From contig NZ_JARRSA010000007.1 in the NCBI RefSeq assembly GCF_029624655.1, positions 62,001 to 126,000 on the forward strand: 64,000 nucleotides of DNA. Reading direction: 5' to 3'. Shown piece after piece: positions 17,610 to 26,709 of the stretch. Within the stretch, counting starts at the first letter, position 1. Each line of letters begins with the position of its first letter. The position numbers were made by a program, and so were the translations under genes. The stretch is from Roseicyclus salinarum (lineage in GTDB: Bacteria; Pseudomonadota; Alphaproteobacteria; Rhodobacterales; Rhodobacteraceae). The notes under the pieces were generated by a model. That model searched no databases, was not told the DNA's origin, and saw only the letters and a list, made by a program, of their open reading frames with translations.

Positions 17610-19204
17610 AGCGGTTCGCGGAGCTCTTCAGCGCGCTGGACCAGACGACCTCGACGCGGAAGAAGACCGCGGCGCTGGCCGATTACTTCCGCGTGGCGCC
17701 CGAGGACGACCGCATCTGGTGCATCGCGCTTCTGTCGGGGCGCCGCCCGCGCCGGACCATCACCACCACCAAGCTGCGCGAATGGGCGGCCGAGCGCGCG
17801 GGCATCCCGGCGTGGCTGTTCGAGGCCTGCTACCCCGTGGTCGGGGACCTTTCGGAGACCATCGCCCTCGTGCTGCCCGAACCCGAGGGCGAGACCGACC
17901 TTCCGCTGGCGGAATGGATCGCGCGGCTGCGCGCCCTCGATGCGGGCGACGAGGAGACGCGCAAGGCCGCCATCCTTCAGGCGTGGGATGGCCTCGCGCC
18001 CACCGAACGGCTTGTGTTCAACAAGCTGCTGACCGGCGGCTGGCGCATGGGCCTGAGCCAGAAACTGATGACGCGCGCGCTGTCGCAGGCGACCGGCATC
18101 GACGAGGCGGAACTGACGCACCGCCTGATGGGCGACTGGACGCCCGACACGGTCAGCTGGCGCACCCTGATCGAGGCGCCGGACCCCACCGCGGATCTTT
18201 CGCGGCCCTATCCCTTCTACCTCGCCTACCAGGTCGAGGGCGATCCCGAAGACCTCGGCGATCCGGCCGACTGGCTGGCCGAGCGAAAGTGGGACGGCAT
18301 CCGCGGCCAGCTGATCCTGCGCGGCGGCGAGCACTGGCTCTGGTCGCGCGGCGAAGAGCTGATCACCGGCCGCTTCCCCGAACTGGCGAGTCTGCGCGAC
18401 TTCCTTCCCGCCGGCACGGTGATCGACGGCGAGGTCCTCGCCTGGGACAGCGGCGCAGCCGCCCCCCTGCCCTTCGCGCGGCTTCAGCCCCGGATCGGGC
18501 GCAAGACGGTGCCGAAGAGGCTTCTCGCCGAGGCGCCGGTGATCGTGATGGCCTACGACCTTCTCGAATGGCGGGGCGAGGACTGGCGGCAGCGCCCCTT
18601 GCGCGACCGGCGCGCCCGGCTGGAGGCGGCCCTTGAGGATCTGCCGCCCGATCTTCCGATCCGCCTGTCTCCCCGCGTGGAAGCGACGGATTGGGCCACC
18701 CTCGCCAAGGCGCGCGCCGAAAGCCGGGACATCGGCGCCGAGGGCTTGATGCTCAAGCGTCTCGACGCGCCCTACCTCTCGGGCCGCAGGAAGGGAGATT
18801 GGTGGAAGTGGAAGGTCGACCCGCTGTCGATCGACGCCGTGATGATCTACGCGCAGGCCGGGTCGGGCCGGCGCGCCACGCTCTATACCGATTTCACCTT
18901 CGCGGTCTGGAACGGCAACGAGCTGGTCCCCTTCACCAAGGCCTATTCCGGTCTGACCGACGCCCAGTTCAACGAGATCACCCGCTGGGTCCGGAAGAAC
19001 ACGACGGACCGATTCGGCCCCGTGCGCGCCGTTCGGCCCGAACACGTCTTCGAAATCGCCTTCGAGGGCATCCAGGAAAGCCCGCGCCACAAGTCCGGCG
19101 TCGCGCTGCGATTTCCCCGCATGGCCCGCTGGCGCAAGGACAAACCCGTGTCCGAGGCCAATACGCTCGACGACCTCAAGGAGATGCTCGCGCTTTACGG
19201 ATGA
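17606..19204 (+). CDS. ATP-dependent DNA ligase (LigB-type, exonuclease-associated)
   Basis: A 532-residue ATP-dependent ligase. After an N-terminal helical domain (about 1-200) comes the adenylation site ERKWDGIRGQ, with the AMP-accepting lysine in KWDG. Motif III lies in VIDGEVLAWD, motif IV/V includes GAEGLMLKR and WWKWKVDP, and an OB-fold ends the protein with KSGVALRFPRMARWR. This architecture seals nicks using ATP and is distinct from the essential NAD-dependent LigA. The start is fixed by the ATGA overlap with the hydrolase gene. The partner exonuclease lies two genes upstream. Confidence 0.9.
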   Translation: MKRFAELFSALDQTTSTRKKTAALADYFRVAPEDDRIWCIALLSGRRPRRTITTTKLREWAAERAGIPAWLFEACYPVVGDLSETIALVLPEPEGETDLPLAEWIARLRALDAGDEETRKAAILQAWDGLAPTERLVFNKLLTGGWRMGLSQKLMTRALSQATGIDEAELTHRLMGDWTPDTVSWRTLIEAPDPTADLSRPYPFYLAYQVEGDPEDLGDPADWLAERKWDGIRGQLILRGGEHWLWSRGEELITGRFPELASLRDFLPAGTVIDGEVLAWDSGAAAPLPFARLQPRIGRKTVPKRLLAEAPVIVMAYDLLEWRGEDWRQRPLRDRRARLEAALEDLPPDLPIRLSPRVEATDWATLAKARAESRDIGAEGLMLKRLDAPYLSGRRKGDWWKWKVDPLSIDAVMIYAQAGSGRRATLYTDFTFAVWNGNELVPFTKAYSGLTDAQFNEITRWVRKNTTDRFGPVRAVRPEHVFEIAFEGIQESPRHKSGVALRFPRMARWRKDKPVSEANTLDDLKEMLALYG

Positions 19205-19276
19205 CCTGCGTCAAGGCGCGCGCGGCCGTTTCATGCGACAGATCCCAACCGTTTCGTGCTGATGGGAGATGCCGCG

Positions 19277-19639
19277 ATGACCGACGTGAACGGACTTCTG
19301 AAGTCCACCGTGGAAGAACTCGACAAGCTTCTGAACGCCCGCAACGTGCTGGGCGACCCGATCGAGAAGGACGGCGCGACGGTCATCCCGATCGTCAGCT
19401 ACGGCTTCGGCTTCGGCTCGGGCGGCGGCGAGGGCGGCAAGAGCGGCTCGCAGGGCACCGGCGGCGGCGCGGGCGCGGGCGGCGGCATCAAGCCGCTCGG
19501 CGCGATCATTTTCGACGCCAACGGCGCCCGCGTCGAGGCGGTCAAGGGCGCGATGTCCTCGGTCGCGCAGGTGGTCGCCGACGCCGCAGGCCGCGCGATG
19601 GGCTCGAGGGCCGCGGCCGAAAAGAACGACGAAGGCTGA
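19277..19639 (+). CDS. GerW/YtfJ family protein
   Basis: A 120-residue protein of the GerW (YtfJ) family, first described in Bacillus spore germination but widespread in non-sporulating bacteria, where its role is unknown. It has the family's N-terminal helix VNGLLKSTVEELDKLLNARN, the core GDPIEKDGATVIPIVSYGFGF cut by a Gly/Ser-rich loop (about 60-78), then KPLGAIIFD. ATG at 19262 is an alternative start. It is followed four bases later by a DUF2953 gene, its usual partner. This organism's lineage does not form spores. Confidence 0.82.
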   Translation: MTDVNGLLKSTVEELDKLLNARNVLGDPIEKDGATVIPIVSYGFGFGSGGGEGGKSGSQGTGGGAGAGGGIKPLGAIIFDANGARVEAVKGAMSSVAQVVADAAGRAMGSRAAAEKNDEG

Positions 19640-19643
19640 GGCT

Positions 19644-20180
19644 GTGACCGCGCTGGCATGGCTGCTCGGCGCGGCGCTGGCCCTTGTGCTCGTGACGCTT
19701 CTCGCGCCATGGCATGTGCGTGCGCAGGGCCGCACCTCGCCGCCCCACCTTCGCATCGAGGTCCGGCCGCTCGCGGGCCACGCCCCGGCGATCCCGATCC
19801 CGGTGCCGCTGGGACGCCAGGGCCGCACGCCCCGCCCCAGGGCCACGCGCCGCCCCCGCGAAGACGTCCGGGCCCGCCGCCTGAGACCTGCGGGCCTCCG
19901 CGCGCTTGCCTTCGGCATCCTGCGCGCGATCCGGCTTCGGCATCTGGAGGTGCGCGGGCGGATCGGCCTCGACGACCCGGCCGACACCGGGGTGCTCTGG
20001 GGCCGCCTCGCACCCTTCGCCTTCGCGCTCTCGGGCCCCCGGCGGAGGATCGACGTCGCGCCCGACTTCTCGGAGGCCTGCCTCGACGTCGAGGCCGTGG
20101 CCGAGCTGGTGGTCCGGCCGCTGGGCCTCCTGCGGGCGGGCATGGCCTTCGGCTGGGCCAACGTCAGGGCGCCGGCATGA
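19644..20180 (+). CDS. DUF2953 domain membrane-anchored protein
   Basis: A 178-residue protein starting with GTG. Residues 4-24 form one membrane helix (a run of Ala/Leu/Val before PWHVRAQG). The rest is a soluble domain with basic linker sequence and the DUF2953 features HLEVRGRIGLDDPADTGVLWG and DFSEACLDVEAV. The partnership with GerW mirrors Bacillus ytfI-ytfJ. The GTG follows the GerW stop by four bases and its own stop overlaps the next gene's ATG. The protein is probably inner-membrane anchored; the activity is unknown. Confidence 0.75.
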   Translation: MTALAWLLGAALALVLVTLLAPWHVRAQGRTSPPHLRIEVRPLAGHAPAIPIPVPLGRQGRTPRPRATRRPREDVRARRLRPAGLRALAFGILRAIRLRHLEVRGRIGLDDPADTGVLWGRLAPFAFALSGPRRRIDVAPDFSEACLDVEAVAELVVRPLGLLRAGMAFGWANVRAPA

Positions 20181-20473
20181 CGACCCTGCGCAGCCTCTCG
20201 GCGATCCGCTCTCACGGGCCATGGCGCATCGCCGCCATCGAGGAGACCGAAACGGCCGTCCACGCCTTCGGGCACCGGGTCGCGGCGCAGGGCGGCAAGC
20301 GTCCCCTCGCCATCCTGATCGAAGGGCCGCAAGGACTGCATGGAACCGACCTTGAGGGACGCGCGCTCCCACTTGGGGACATCGAGGCGCTTCTGCCCGG
20401 GGCGCTGGATCGTTTAGCCGGCAGGGCGGGGCGCAACACCGGGCCGGACAACACGGAGGAGAACCGGACATGA
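20177..20473 (+). CDS. Small protein of unknown function in the GerW module
   Basis: A 98-residue soluble protein I do not recognise. It has a predicted beta-rich N-terminal part (RSHGPWRIAAIEETETAVHA) and a short LAILIEGPQGLHG segment, then a helical tail with many charged residues. It is joined by ATGA overlaps both to the upstream DUF2953 gene and to the downstream 60-residue gene, so four genes from 19277 to 20652 behave as one translationally coupled unit. Confidence 0.65.
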   Translation: MTTLRSLSAIRSHGPWRIAAIEETETAVHAFGHRVAAQGGKRPLAILIEGPQGLHGTDLEGRALPLGDIEALLPGALDRLAGRAGRNTGPDNTEENRT

Positions 20474-20652
20474 AGATGCAGGACATCGCCCAGCACGCCC
20501 ACGCGCTCTACCGGGCGCATGGCGACCGCGCCGAGGCGGAGGCCGCGCAGAAGGCCTCGAGCGAGGCCGCCGCCGGCAATGCCGCCGAGGCCGAGAAGTG
20601 GGAAAAGATCCGCCTTCACATCAAGGAGATGCGCGGACCCCGCTCGAAATAG
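20470..20652 (+). CDS. Small helical protein of unknown function
   Basis: A 60-residue, mostly alpha-helical, Ala/Glu/Lys-rich protein (MKMQDIAQHAHALYRAHGDR then AEAAQKASSEAA). It has no signal peptide or cysteine. GAGGAGAACCGGAC precedes the ATG, giving a good ribosome-binding site, and the start overlaps the previous stop. Similar short proteins occur in alphaproteobacteria, but I know no function. Confidence 0.65.
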   Translation: MKMQDIAQHAHALYRAHGDRAEAEAAQKASSEAAAGNAAEAEKWEKIRLHIKEMRGPRSK

Positions 20653-20667
20653 GGGCCGGGTCAGGCC

Positions 20668-21447
20668 TCAGGCGACCTCGGCGACCGAAACGGGACGCCG
20701 CCCCGCCTTCCAGGACCGCGCCGCCACGCCGAAGGCCTCGAACAGCGGACGCGACACCGGGTCCTGCGCCGCGCGGTATTCGGGGTGCCACTGCACCGAC
20801 AGGGTAAAGCCCGGCGCGCCCTCGATATAGGTCGCCTCGGGCGTCCCGTCGGGGGCGTGGCCGTCGATGACGACCCGCCCGCCCGGCCGCTTGATGCCCT
20901 GCCCGTGCAGCGTGTTCGTCATCACCTCGGTCGCGCCGAACAGGCGGTGAAACGGCCCGCCCTCGGTGAAGGTCACGGCATGGCGAAGGGCGAACTTCTC
21001 CTCGATCGTGCCGTCGGGAGGCATGCGGTGGTTCATCCGTCCCGGCAGGTCGCGGATCTCGGGATGGAGCGTTCCGCCCATCGCGACGTTCACCTCCTGA
21101 AAGCCGCGGCAGACGCCGAGAAAGGGCTGTCCGCGCTCGACGCAGGCCCGGATGAGCGGCAGCGCCACGGCGTCGCGCGCCCGGTCGAAGGCGCCGTGCG
21201 CCTCGGTCGCGTCCTCGCCGTATTCCTCGGGATGCACGTTCGGCCGCCCGCCGGTGAACAGGAAGCCGTCGAAGGTGTCCAGAAGCTCCGCGGTCGAGAC
21301 GAAACGCGGATCCGACGGGATCAGAAGCGGGATGCAGTCCGCCACCTCGGCGATGGCCTCGGAATTCATCGTCCCGCCCGCGTGGGTGGAGTACTGATCG
21401 TTGATCAGGTGATGATTGCCGATGATGCCGATGACGGGCCGTGCCAT
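20668..21447 (-). CDS. Gamma-glutamyl-gamma-aminobutyrate hydrolase family protein (class I GATase fold)
   Basis: A 259-residue PuuD-like amidohydrolase. It begins MARPVIGIIGN, has the nucleophile elbow FLGVCRGFQEVNVA (Cys about 113) and the His/Glu pair in SVQWHPEYRA (about 220), completing the triad. PuuD cleaves gamma-glutamyl-GABA in putrescine breakdown, but other members act on related gamma-glutamyl compounds, and no polyamine genes are nearby. The ATG at 21447 is preferred over a longer frame because MARPVIGIIG is the family's beginning. It is convergent with the GerW module, 15 bases apart. Confidence 0.85.
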   Translation of the reverse strand: MARPVIGIIGNHHLINDQYSTHAGGTMNSEAIAEVADCIPLLIPSDPRFVSTAELLDTFDGFLFTGGRPNVHPEEYGEDATEAHGAFDRARDAVALPLIRACVERGQPFLGVCRGFQEVNVAMGGTLHPEIRDLPGRMNHRMPPDGTIEEKFALRHAVTFTEGGPFHRLFGATEVMTNTLHGQGIKRPGGRVVIDGHAPDGTPEATYIEGAPGFTLSVQWHPEYRAAQDPVSRPLFEAFGVAARSWKAGRRPVSVAEVA

Positions 21448-21726
21448 GGGTGTCCCACTCCTCTCCGGGCAGGGCAGGATATAACCCACGCGGCCGCTAG
21501 GAGAAAGTGCTCCGGGGCACAAAGGCGCCGCCGCCTGCGCACGATCCGCGCAGATGCCGCAAATCTGGGCGCTCACGCCTGCCCAAGCTGCGCCGGACCC
21601 GCGGCCGGGATCCCCGGCGGGAAGGCCGCTCCCGTGCGGCACGGGATGCGCGCGCCGTGGAGGCCCTGCCCCGCCCGCGCAAGGACGCCCCGGCCCCGAG
21701 GCGCACCACCGAGGGTAAGGCGTCCG

Positions 21727-22146
21727 CTACGCGCTCGCCTCGAACCCCGCCGCCTCGATGCCCGCGACAGCCGCCGCCGCATCGTTGTCCGACGTGTCGC
21801 CGGTGACGCCCACCGCGCCCACGACGGCGCCGTTCTCCAGAACCAGAACGCCCCCGGGCACCGGCACGACCTTGCCGCCGAACGCCCCGTTCACCGCGGC
21901 CATGAAATAGGCCTGCCCCTCGGCCCGGGCCATCTGCGCCGAACCCGGCATCCCCAGCATCACCGCGCCATAGGCCTTCGCGCGCGCGATCTCGAAGCGC
22001 CCGGGGCTCGCGCCATCCTCGCGCTCGAACGCCAGGAGATGCCCGCCCGCATCCAGAACCGCCACCGACAGGGGCTTCAGCCCAAGGTCCCGGCCCTTGT
22101 CGCGCGCAACCTCGATCATCTTCCGCGCCGCATCGATCGTGATCAT
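21727..22146 (-). CDS. glcG: GlcG/HbpS family heme-binding-like protein
   Basis: A 139-residue single-domain protein of the DUF336 (GlcG/HbpS/PduO-C) family. The N terminus has AARKMIEVARDKG, followed by LSVAVLDAGGHLLAFERE and the conserved VPVPGGVLVLENG...GAVGVTGDT segment. In E. coli glcG lies in the glycolate operon beside the malate synthase G gene, and here too it follows glcB on the same strand. Heme or cobalamin binding is known for some relatives but not shown for GlcG. A hairpin with a weak U tract separates it from glcB. Confidence 0.85.
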   Translation of the reverse strand: MITIDAARKMIEVARDKGRDLGLKPLSVAVLDAGGHLLAFEREDGASPGRFEIARAKAYGAVMLGMPGSAQMARAEGQAYFMAAVNGAFGGKVVPVPGGVLVLENGAVVGAVGVTGDTSDNDAAAAVAGIEAAGFEASA

Positions 22147-22194
22147 GTCATCTCTCCCGCATCGGGCCGTTGTCTCGGCCCCTCGCCTTCATCT

Positions 22195-22237
22195 TTCCCA
22201 AAATACCGCCGGGGGGTCCGGGGGGCTGGCCCCCCGG
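22195..22237 (-). terminator. GC-rich hairpin downstream of glcB
   Basis: On the minus strand an 8-bp stem, CCGGGGGG with CCCCCCGG around the loop CCAG, is followed by a C-rich spacer and GGTATTTTGGG. The downstream AAAGATGAAG resembles the tail of the element at 54479-54523. It lies between glcB and glcG and would reduce read-through into glcG. Confidence 0.5.
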
Positions 22238-22243
22238 TATCCC

Positions 22244-24388
22244 TCAGGCGGCCTTCCATTCCAGCCGCCGGGCGTGAAGCACCGGCTCGGTATACCCGCT
22301 CGGCAGCTCGCGGCCCTTCATCACGAGGTCGAGCGCCGCGGCGAAGGCGATCCCGTTGAAGCCGGGCGCCATCGGCCTGTAGGCGGGGTCGCCCGCGTTC
22401 TGGCGGTCCACCACCTCGGCCATGCGGCGGAACGTGTCCACGACGTCCTTCTCGGACACCACGCCGTGATGCATCCAGTTGGCGATGTGCTGGGCGCTGA
22501 TCCGGCAGGTCGCGCGGTCCTCCATCAGCGCCACGTCGTTGATGTCGGGCACCTTCGAACAGCCGACGCCCATGTCGATCCAGCGCACCACGTATCCCAG
22601 GATGCCCTGCGCGTTGTTCTCGACCTCGCGGGCGATCTGCGCGGGCGTCCAGCGGCGGTAGCTTGCCAGCGGGATGTCCAGAAGGCCGGTCACGTAGGCG
22701 CGCCGGCCGCCCTTCTCAAGCTTTTCCTGGACCGCGGCCACGTCCACGCGGTGATAGTGCAGCGCGTGGAGCGTCGCTGCCGTCGGCGAGGGCACCCAGG
22801 CGCAGTTGGCGCCCGCGCGCGGGTGCTCGATCTTGGCCTCCAGCATCGCGGCCATCGCGTCCGGCGCGGCCCACATGCCCTTGCCGATCTGCGCCCGCCC
22901 GCGCAGCCCGCATTCCAGGCCGATGTCCACGTTCTGGTTCTCGTAGGCGGTGATCCAGCCCTTGCGCTTGATGAAGTCCTTGCGGCTGAAGGGCCCGGCC
23001 TCCATCGAGGTGTGGATCTCGTCGCCGGTGCGGTCGAGGAACCCGGTGTTGATGAAGGCGACCCGGTGCCTGGCGGCGCGGATGCATTCCTTGAGGTTGA
23101 CCGACGTGCGGCGCTCCTCGTCCATGATGCCGAGCTTGACCGTGTGCCGCTCGAGGCCCAGCACGGCCTCCACGTGGGTGAAGGCCTCGTCCGCGAAGGC
23201 CACTTCCTCGGGCCCGTGCATCTTGGGCTTCACGACGTAGACCGATCCCGCGACCGAGTTGCGCGCGCCCTCGTGCTTGCCGAGGTCGTGCAGGGCGATG
23301 AGGGTCGTGATCATCGCGTCCATCAGGCCCTCGTAGGCCTCCGAGCCGTCCTTGAGCAGGATCGCGGGGTTCGTCATCAGGTGGCCGACGTTGCGCACCA
23401 GCATCAGCGACCGGCCCTTGACGCTGAACTCCGAGCCGTCGGGCGCGGTGCAGACCTTGTCGCCCGACAGGCGCCGCGTCATCTGCCTGCCACCCTTCTC
23501 GAACGTCTCCTCGAGGTCGCCGCGCATCAGGCCCAGCCAGTTGCCGTAGGCCAGCACCTTGTCCTCGGCATCGACGCAGGCGACGGAATCCTCGCAATCC
23601 ATGATCGCCGAGACGGCCGCCTCCATCCGCACGTCGGCCAGAAGCGCCTGGTCCCGCGCCCCGATCGGGTGCGCGCGGTCGAAGACCAGCTCCACATGCA
23701 GCCCGTGGTTGCGCAGAAGCACTGTGTCGGGCGCGCGCGGATGGCCGGTGAAGCCCACGAACTTCTCGGGCTCCATCAACGGCTTGTCGTCGGCCAGAAG
23801 CTGCCCCTTCTCGACGCGGTAGCGGTGCACGTCGGCATGGCTGGCGCCCGCGACCGGGAAGGCGTCGTCGAGGAACACCCGCGCCCGCGCCACGACCCGC
23901 GCGCCGCGGCCGCGGTCGTACCCGCCCGGCGGCGGCAGCGTCCCCATGGCGTCCGTGCCGTAGAGCGCATCGTAAAGGCTGCCCCAGCGCGCGTTCGCCG
24001 CGTTCAGCGCGAACCGCGCGTTGGTGATCGGCACGACAAGCTGCGGGCCAGCGACGGTCGCGATCTCGGGGTCGATCTTGGTCGTGTCGATACGGAAATC
24101 CGGCCCCTCGGGCAGGAGATAGCCGATCTCCTCGAGAAAGGCCTTGTAGGCGTCGGGATCGTGCGGCTTGCCGCGCCGGGCGATGTGCCAGTCGTCGATC
24201 TGCCGCTGCAGGCGCTCGCGCTTTTCCAGAAGCGCGCGATTGCGCGGCGCAAAGTCGTGCAGCAACTCCGAGAACCCCGACCAGAAGGCCGCGGGCTCCA
24301 CGCCCGTTCCGGGCAGCGCCCTGTCCTCGAGGAAGGCGGCGAGTTCCTTCGCCACCTGCAATCCGTTCCGGTCGACGCGCTCGGTCAT
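22244..24388 (-). CDS. glcB: Malate synthase G
   Basis: Condenses glyoxylate with acetyl-CoA to malate. The 714-residue length identifies isoform G (about 720) rather than A (about 530). Recognisable segments include [35 protein letters not shown], the metal/substrate region [18 protein letters not shown] and [13 protein letters not shown] near the C terminus. A GGAGGGA ribosome-binding site lies six bases before the ATG. The longer frame upstream is discarded because it runs into the DUF2256 gene. With glcG downstream, this is the glyoxylate/glycolate utilisation locus, though glycolate oxidase genes are absent from the window. Confidence 0.96.
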   Translation of the reverse strand: MTERVDRNGLQVAKELAAFLEDRALPGTGVEPAAFWSGFSELLHDFAPRNRALLEKRERLQRQIDDWHIARRGKPHDPDAYKAFLEEIGYLLPEGPDFRIDTTKIDPEIATVAGPQLVVPITNARFALNAANARWGSLYDALYGTDAMGTLPPPGGYDRGRGARVVARARVFLDDAFPVAGASHADVHRYRVEKGQLLADDKPLMEPEKFVGFTGHPRAPDTVLLRNHGLHVELVFDRAHPIGARDQALLADVRMEAAVSAIMDCEDSVACVDAEDKVLAYGNWLGLMRGDLEETFEKGGRQMTRRLSGDKVCTAPDGSEFSVKGRSLMLVRNVGHLMTNPAILLKDGSEAYEGLMDAMITTLIALHDLGKHEGARNSVAGSVYVVKPKMHGPEEVAFADEAFTHVEAVLGLERHTVKLGIMDEERRTSVNLKECIRAARHRVAFINTGFLDRTGDEIHTSMEAGPFSRKDFIKRKGWITAYENQNVDIGLECGLRGRAQIGKGMWAAPDAMAAMLEAKIEHPRAGANCAWVPSPTAATLHALHYHRVDVAAVQEKLEKGGRRAYVTGLLDIPLASYRRWTPAQIAREVENNAQGILGYVVRWIDMGVGCSKVPDINDVALMEDRATCRISAQHIANWMHHGVVSEKDVVDTFRRMAEVVDRQNAGDPAYRPMAPGFNGIAFAAALDLVMKGRELPSGYTEPVLHARRLEWKAA

Positions 24389-24470
24389 GCATCCCTCCGC
24401 TTGCGGTATCCGACGGTATTCCGCCGCGTCCCGGCTTAGGAAATAAGTTTCCAATAGGCAACAGGGGTGG

Positions 24471-24641
24471 TCAGGTTTTCTGACCAATGCCCCCCAATTT
24501 GCGCGCCTCCCCCCGGCACCGGTCCGAGCAGTAGCGCACCTCGTCCCAGACCCTGGCCCATTTCCTGCGCCACGCGAAAGGACGCCCGCACGTCGCGCAG
24601 GCCTTCTGGGGCAGGTCGGATTTCCGGCGCATCTTCGGCAT
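24471..24641 (-). CDS. DUF2256 zinc-ribbon protein
   Basis: A 56-residue basic protein with two cysteine pairs, CATC (residues about 15-18) and CSDRC (about 38-42), around a Trp/Arg-rich core [19 protein letters not shown]. This is the DUF2256 signature. DUF2256 genes are commonly found next to, or fused with, cryptochrome/photolyase genes, and here the photolyase is the immediate upstream neighbour on the same strand (66 bases). It is probably a small zinc protein acting with the flavoprotein; the role is unknown. ATG at 24632 is an alternative start. Confidence 0.85.
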   Translation of the reverse strand: MPKMRRKSDLPQKACATCGRPFAWRRKWARVWDEVRYCSDRCRGEARKLGGIGQKT

Positions 24642-24706
24642 GGAAGGCGAGATAGCGGCACGGCGCGAGCTTTCCATGGCCGCCACGCCGACCATTCCCC
24701 CGCCGG

Positions 24707-26242
24707 TCAGAGGTCGAGGCGCATCTGGCGGTCGTCCTTCGGCCTGCGCCTGCCCGCGCGGTCGTTCACGAAGTGCCGCCCCGCCCCGCCATCCTTGCGG
24801 CTCGCGTGCTTGTCCACGATCCGCGCCGCCTCGCTGCGGAAGGCGTCGCCCCGGCGGACGGCCCAGACCCTCTCGCGCGCTGCGCGCGCAGCGGCCGCCA
24901 CGTCCACGACCGGCGCGGGATAGCGCCGGCCCAGAAGCCTGCCCGCGCCCTCCCACTCCCACGGGGATTGCAGGAAGCGGTCGGGCACATCGGCCAGTTC
25001 GGGCACCCATCTGCGCGTGAAGACGCCGTCGGGGTCCTGGTCCTGCCCCTGTTTCACGGGATTGTAGATCCTGACCGTGTTCATGCCGGTCGTGCCTGAC
25101 TGCATCTGCACCTGAGGCCAGTGGATGCCGGGCTCGTAGTCGGTGAAGACCCGCGCAAGGTGCGGTCCCGTCGCGCGCCAGTCGAGCCACAGATGGTAGG
25201 AGGCCACCGCCACCAGCATCGCGCGCATCCGGAAGTTCAGCCAGCCGGTATGATCGAGAAAGCGCATGCAGGCATCGACGAAGGGAATGCCCGTCTCGCC
25301 CTGCTCCCACGCGGCCAGGCGCACGGCGTCGGGCGCGCGCGGGCGGAGGCCCTCGTAGGCGGGATGCAGGCACCGCGTTTCGATCGCTGGCTCGTCCTCG
25401 AGCTTCTGCATGAAGTGGTCGCGCCACGCGAGGCGGGCCTCGAAGCTTCTCATCGCACCGAGCCAGCCTTCGCGCGTGCCCTTCGCGGCCGCCTTGCGGC
25501 GCGCGGCGGCCTGCGCGGCCTCGCGCGGGCTCAGCGTGCCCCACGCGAGATGCGGCGACAGGCGCGAACAAGCGGCCTCGCCCTCCAACGGCGAGGACAT
25601 GGCCCGCCGGTAGGTCTGGCCGCGCATTTCCAGAAAGGAGGCGAGCACCGCCTCGGCCTCGGCGCGCCCGCCCCGCTGCCGGCCCGGACAGGGATCGAAG
25701 GCGAGCCCGAGATCGCGCGCGTCAGGGATCGCGCCCGGGTCGAGGCCGAAGCCCCGCAGGCCCGCGGGCATGTCGCGCGCGCCCGCCCGCATCGCCGCGT
25801 CGCGCCGCGCGGCCCAGCCGTCGCGGCCCTTCAGCCGGCGCACGACGCCCATCTGCGCCACCTCGCTCCAGCGGATGCCGGCCTCGCGCGCCCAGGCCGC
25901 CACCTCGCGGTCGCGGGCATAGCTCCAGAGGTTGCCCGTCTCCTCGTGGCTGACGATCTCGCGGACGCCCGTCTCGGCGCAGAGCGCGGCCAGGACGTCG
26001 CGCGCGGGCCCCACCCGCACGACGAGCGGCGCGCCCAGCGCGCCGAGCGCTTCGCGGAGCGGCGCGAGGGATTCCGCGACGAAGCGATATTGCCGGGCGG
26101 AGGCGTCGGGCTGGGCCCAAGCCCCCGGTTCGACGATGAAAAGCGGCAGGACGCGCCCGCCGCGCAAGGCCGCCTCGGCCAGGGCCGGGTTGTCGCGCAC
26201 CCGCAGGTCGCGCTTGAACCAAAGGAGAACATCGCCGCTCAT
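24707..26242 (-). CDS. Cryptochrome/deoxyribodipyrimidine photolyase family protein
   Basis: A 511-residue flavoprotein. The antenna/Rossmann domain begins [17 protein letters not shown]. The C-terminal helical FAD-binding domain contains [40 protein letters not shown] and [13 protein letters not shown], typical of photolyase-like proteins. Photolyases repair UV-induced pyrimidine dimers using blue light; some members of this subgroup may instead be light sensors, which sequence alone cannot settle. The C-terminal tail is very basic (Arg/Lys-rich). DUF2256 follows downstream, supporting the subgroup assignment. Confidence 0.9.
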   Translation of the reverse strand: MSGDVLLWFKRDLRVRDNPALAEAALRGGRVLPLFIVEPGAWAQPDASARQYRFVAESLAPLREALGALGAPLVVRVGPARDVLAALCAETGVREIVSHEETGNLWSYARDREVAAWAREAGIRWSEVAQMGVVRRLKGRDGWAARRDAAMRAGARDMPAGLRGFGLDPGAIPDARDLGLAFDPCPGRQRGGRAEAEAVLASFLEMRGQTYRRAMSSPLEGEAACSRLSPHLAWGTLSPREAAQAAARRKAAAKGTREGWLGAMRSFEARLAWRDHFMQKLEDEPAIETRCLHPAYEGLRPRAPDAVRLAAWEQGETGIPFVDACMRFLDHTGWLNFRMRAMLVAVASYHLWLDWRATGPHLARVFTDYEPGIHWPQVQMQSGTTGMNTVRIYNPVKQGQDQDPDGVFTRRWVPELADVPDRFLQSPWEWEGAGRLLGRRYPAPVVDVAAAARAARERVWAVRRGDAFRSEAARIVDKHASRKDGGAGRHFVNDRAGRRRPKDDRQMRLDL

Positions 26243-26293
26243 GACGGGCGAGATAACCGACCCGGCGGCGAGGTCAAAGGCGGAACGCGCATG

Positions 26294-26503
26294 TCAGTCG
26301 ACGGCCGCGCTCGCCTGACCTCCGGGCTCGAAGCTCGACGGCTCGCCGAAGGCTGCCTCGGGCGGGGGCGCGGGGGCGAACATCTGCCATGCCGCAAAGC
26401 CCAGAAGCGCAAGCGCCGCGGCGGCGATAAGCACCCGGAGCGTGACGAGGACGGGGCGGTGGCGGCGTTCCTGCGTCTCGAGATCGGTGTCTGGGGCGGA
26501 CAT
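26294..26503 (-). CDS. Small single-span membrane protein
   Basis: A 69-residue protein with one predicted membrane helix (residues about 23-45, LRVLIAAAALALLGFAAWQM), a charged cytoplasmic N terminus and a Pro/Glu-rich C-terminal tail. The AAGGAGG ribosome-binding site five bases before the ATG is one of the best in the window, which argues for a real gene despite its size. It lies 51 bases upstream of the photolyase gene on the same strand. No family recognised. Confidence 0.65.
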   Translation of the reverse strand: MSAPDTDLETQERRHRPVLVTLRVLIAAAALALLGFAAWQMFAPAPPPEAAFGEPSSFEPGGQASAAVD

Positions 26504-26709
26504 GGTTCCTCCTTGCGTGGATCCTGGGGTGCGGCGCCGGCCTGCGCCGGCGGCCTCGGCCCATCACCTATCCCCGCCGGCCGAGACATCAACCTCGGCC
26601 TCGGGTCGGCCGCGGTCCGCGCGCGCCACCCGGCCGCTCCGCGCCTCCGCCTTGCAGCGGGCCGGAGTGCGGCCTAGCTTCCTTCATGCCGCCTGCCCCA
26701 GGAGCCCAG

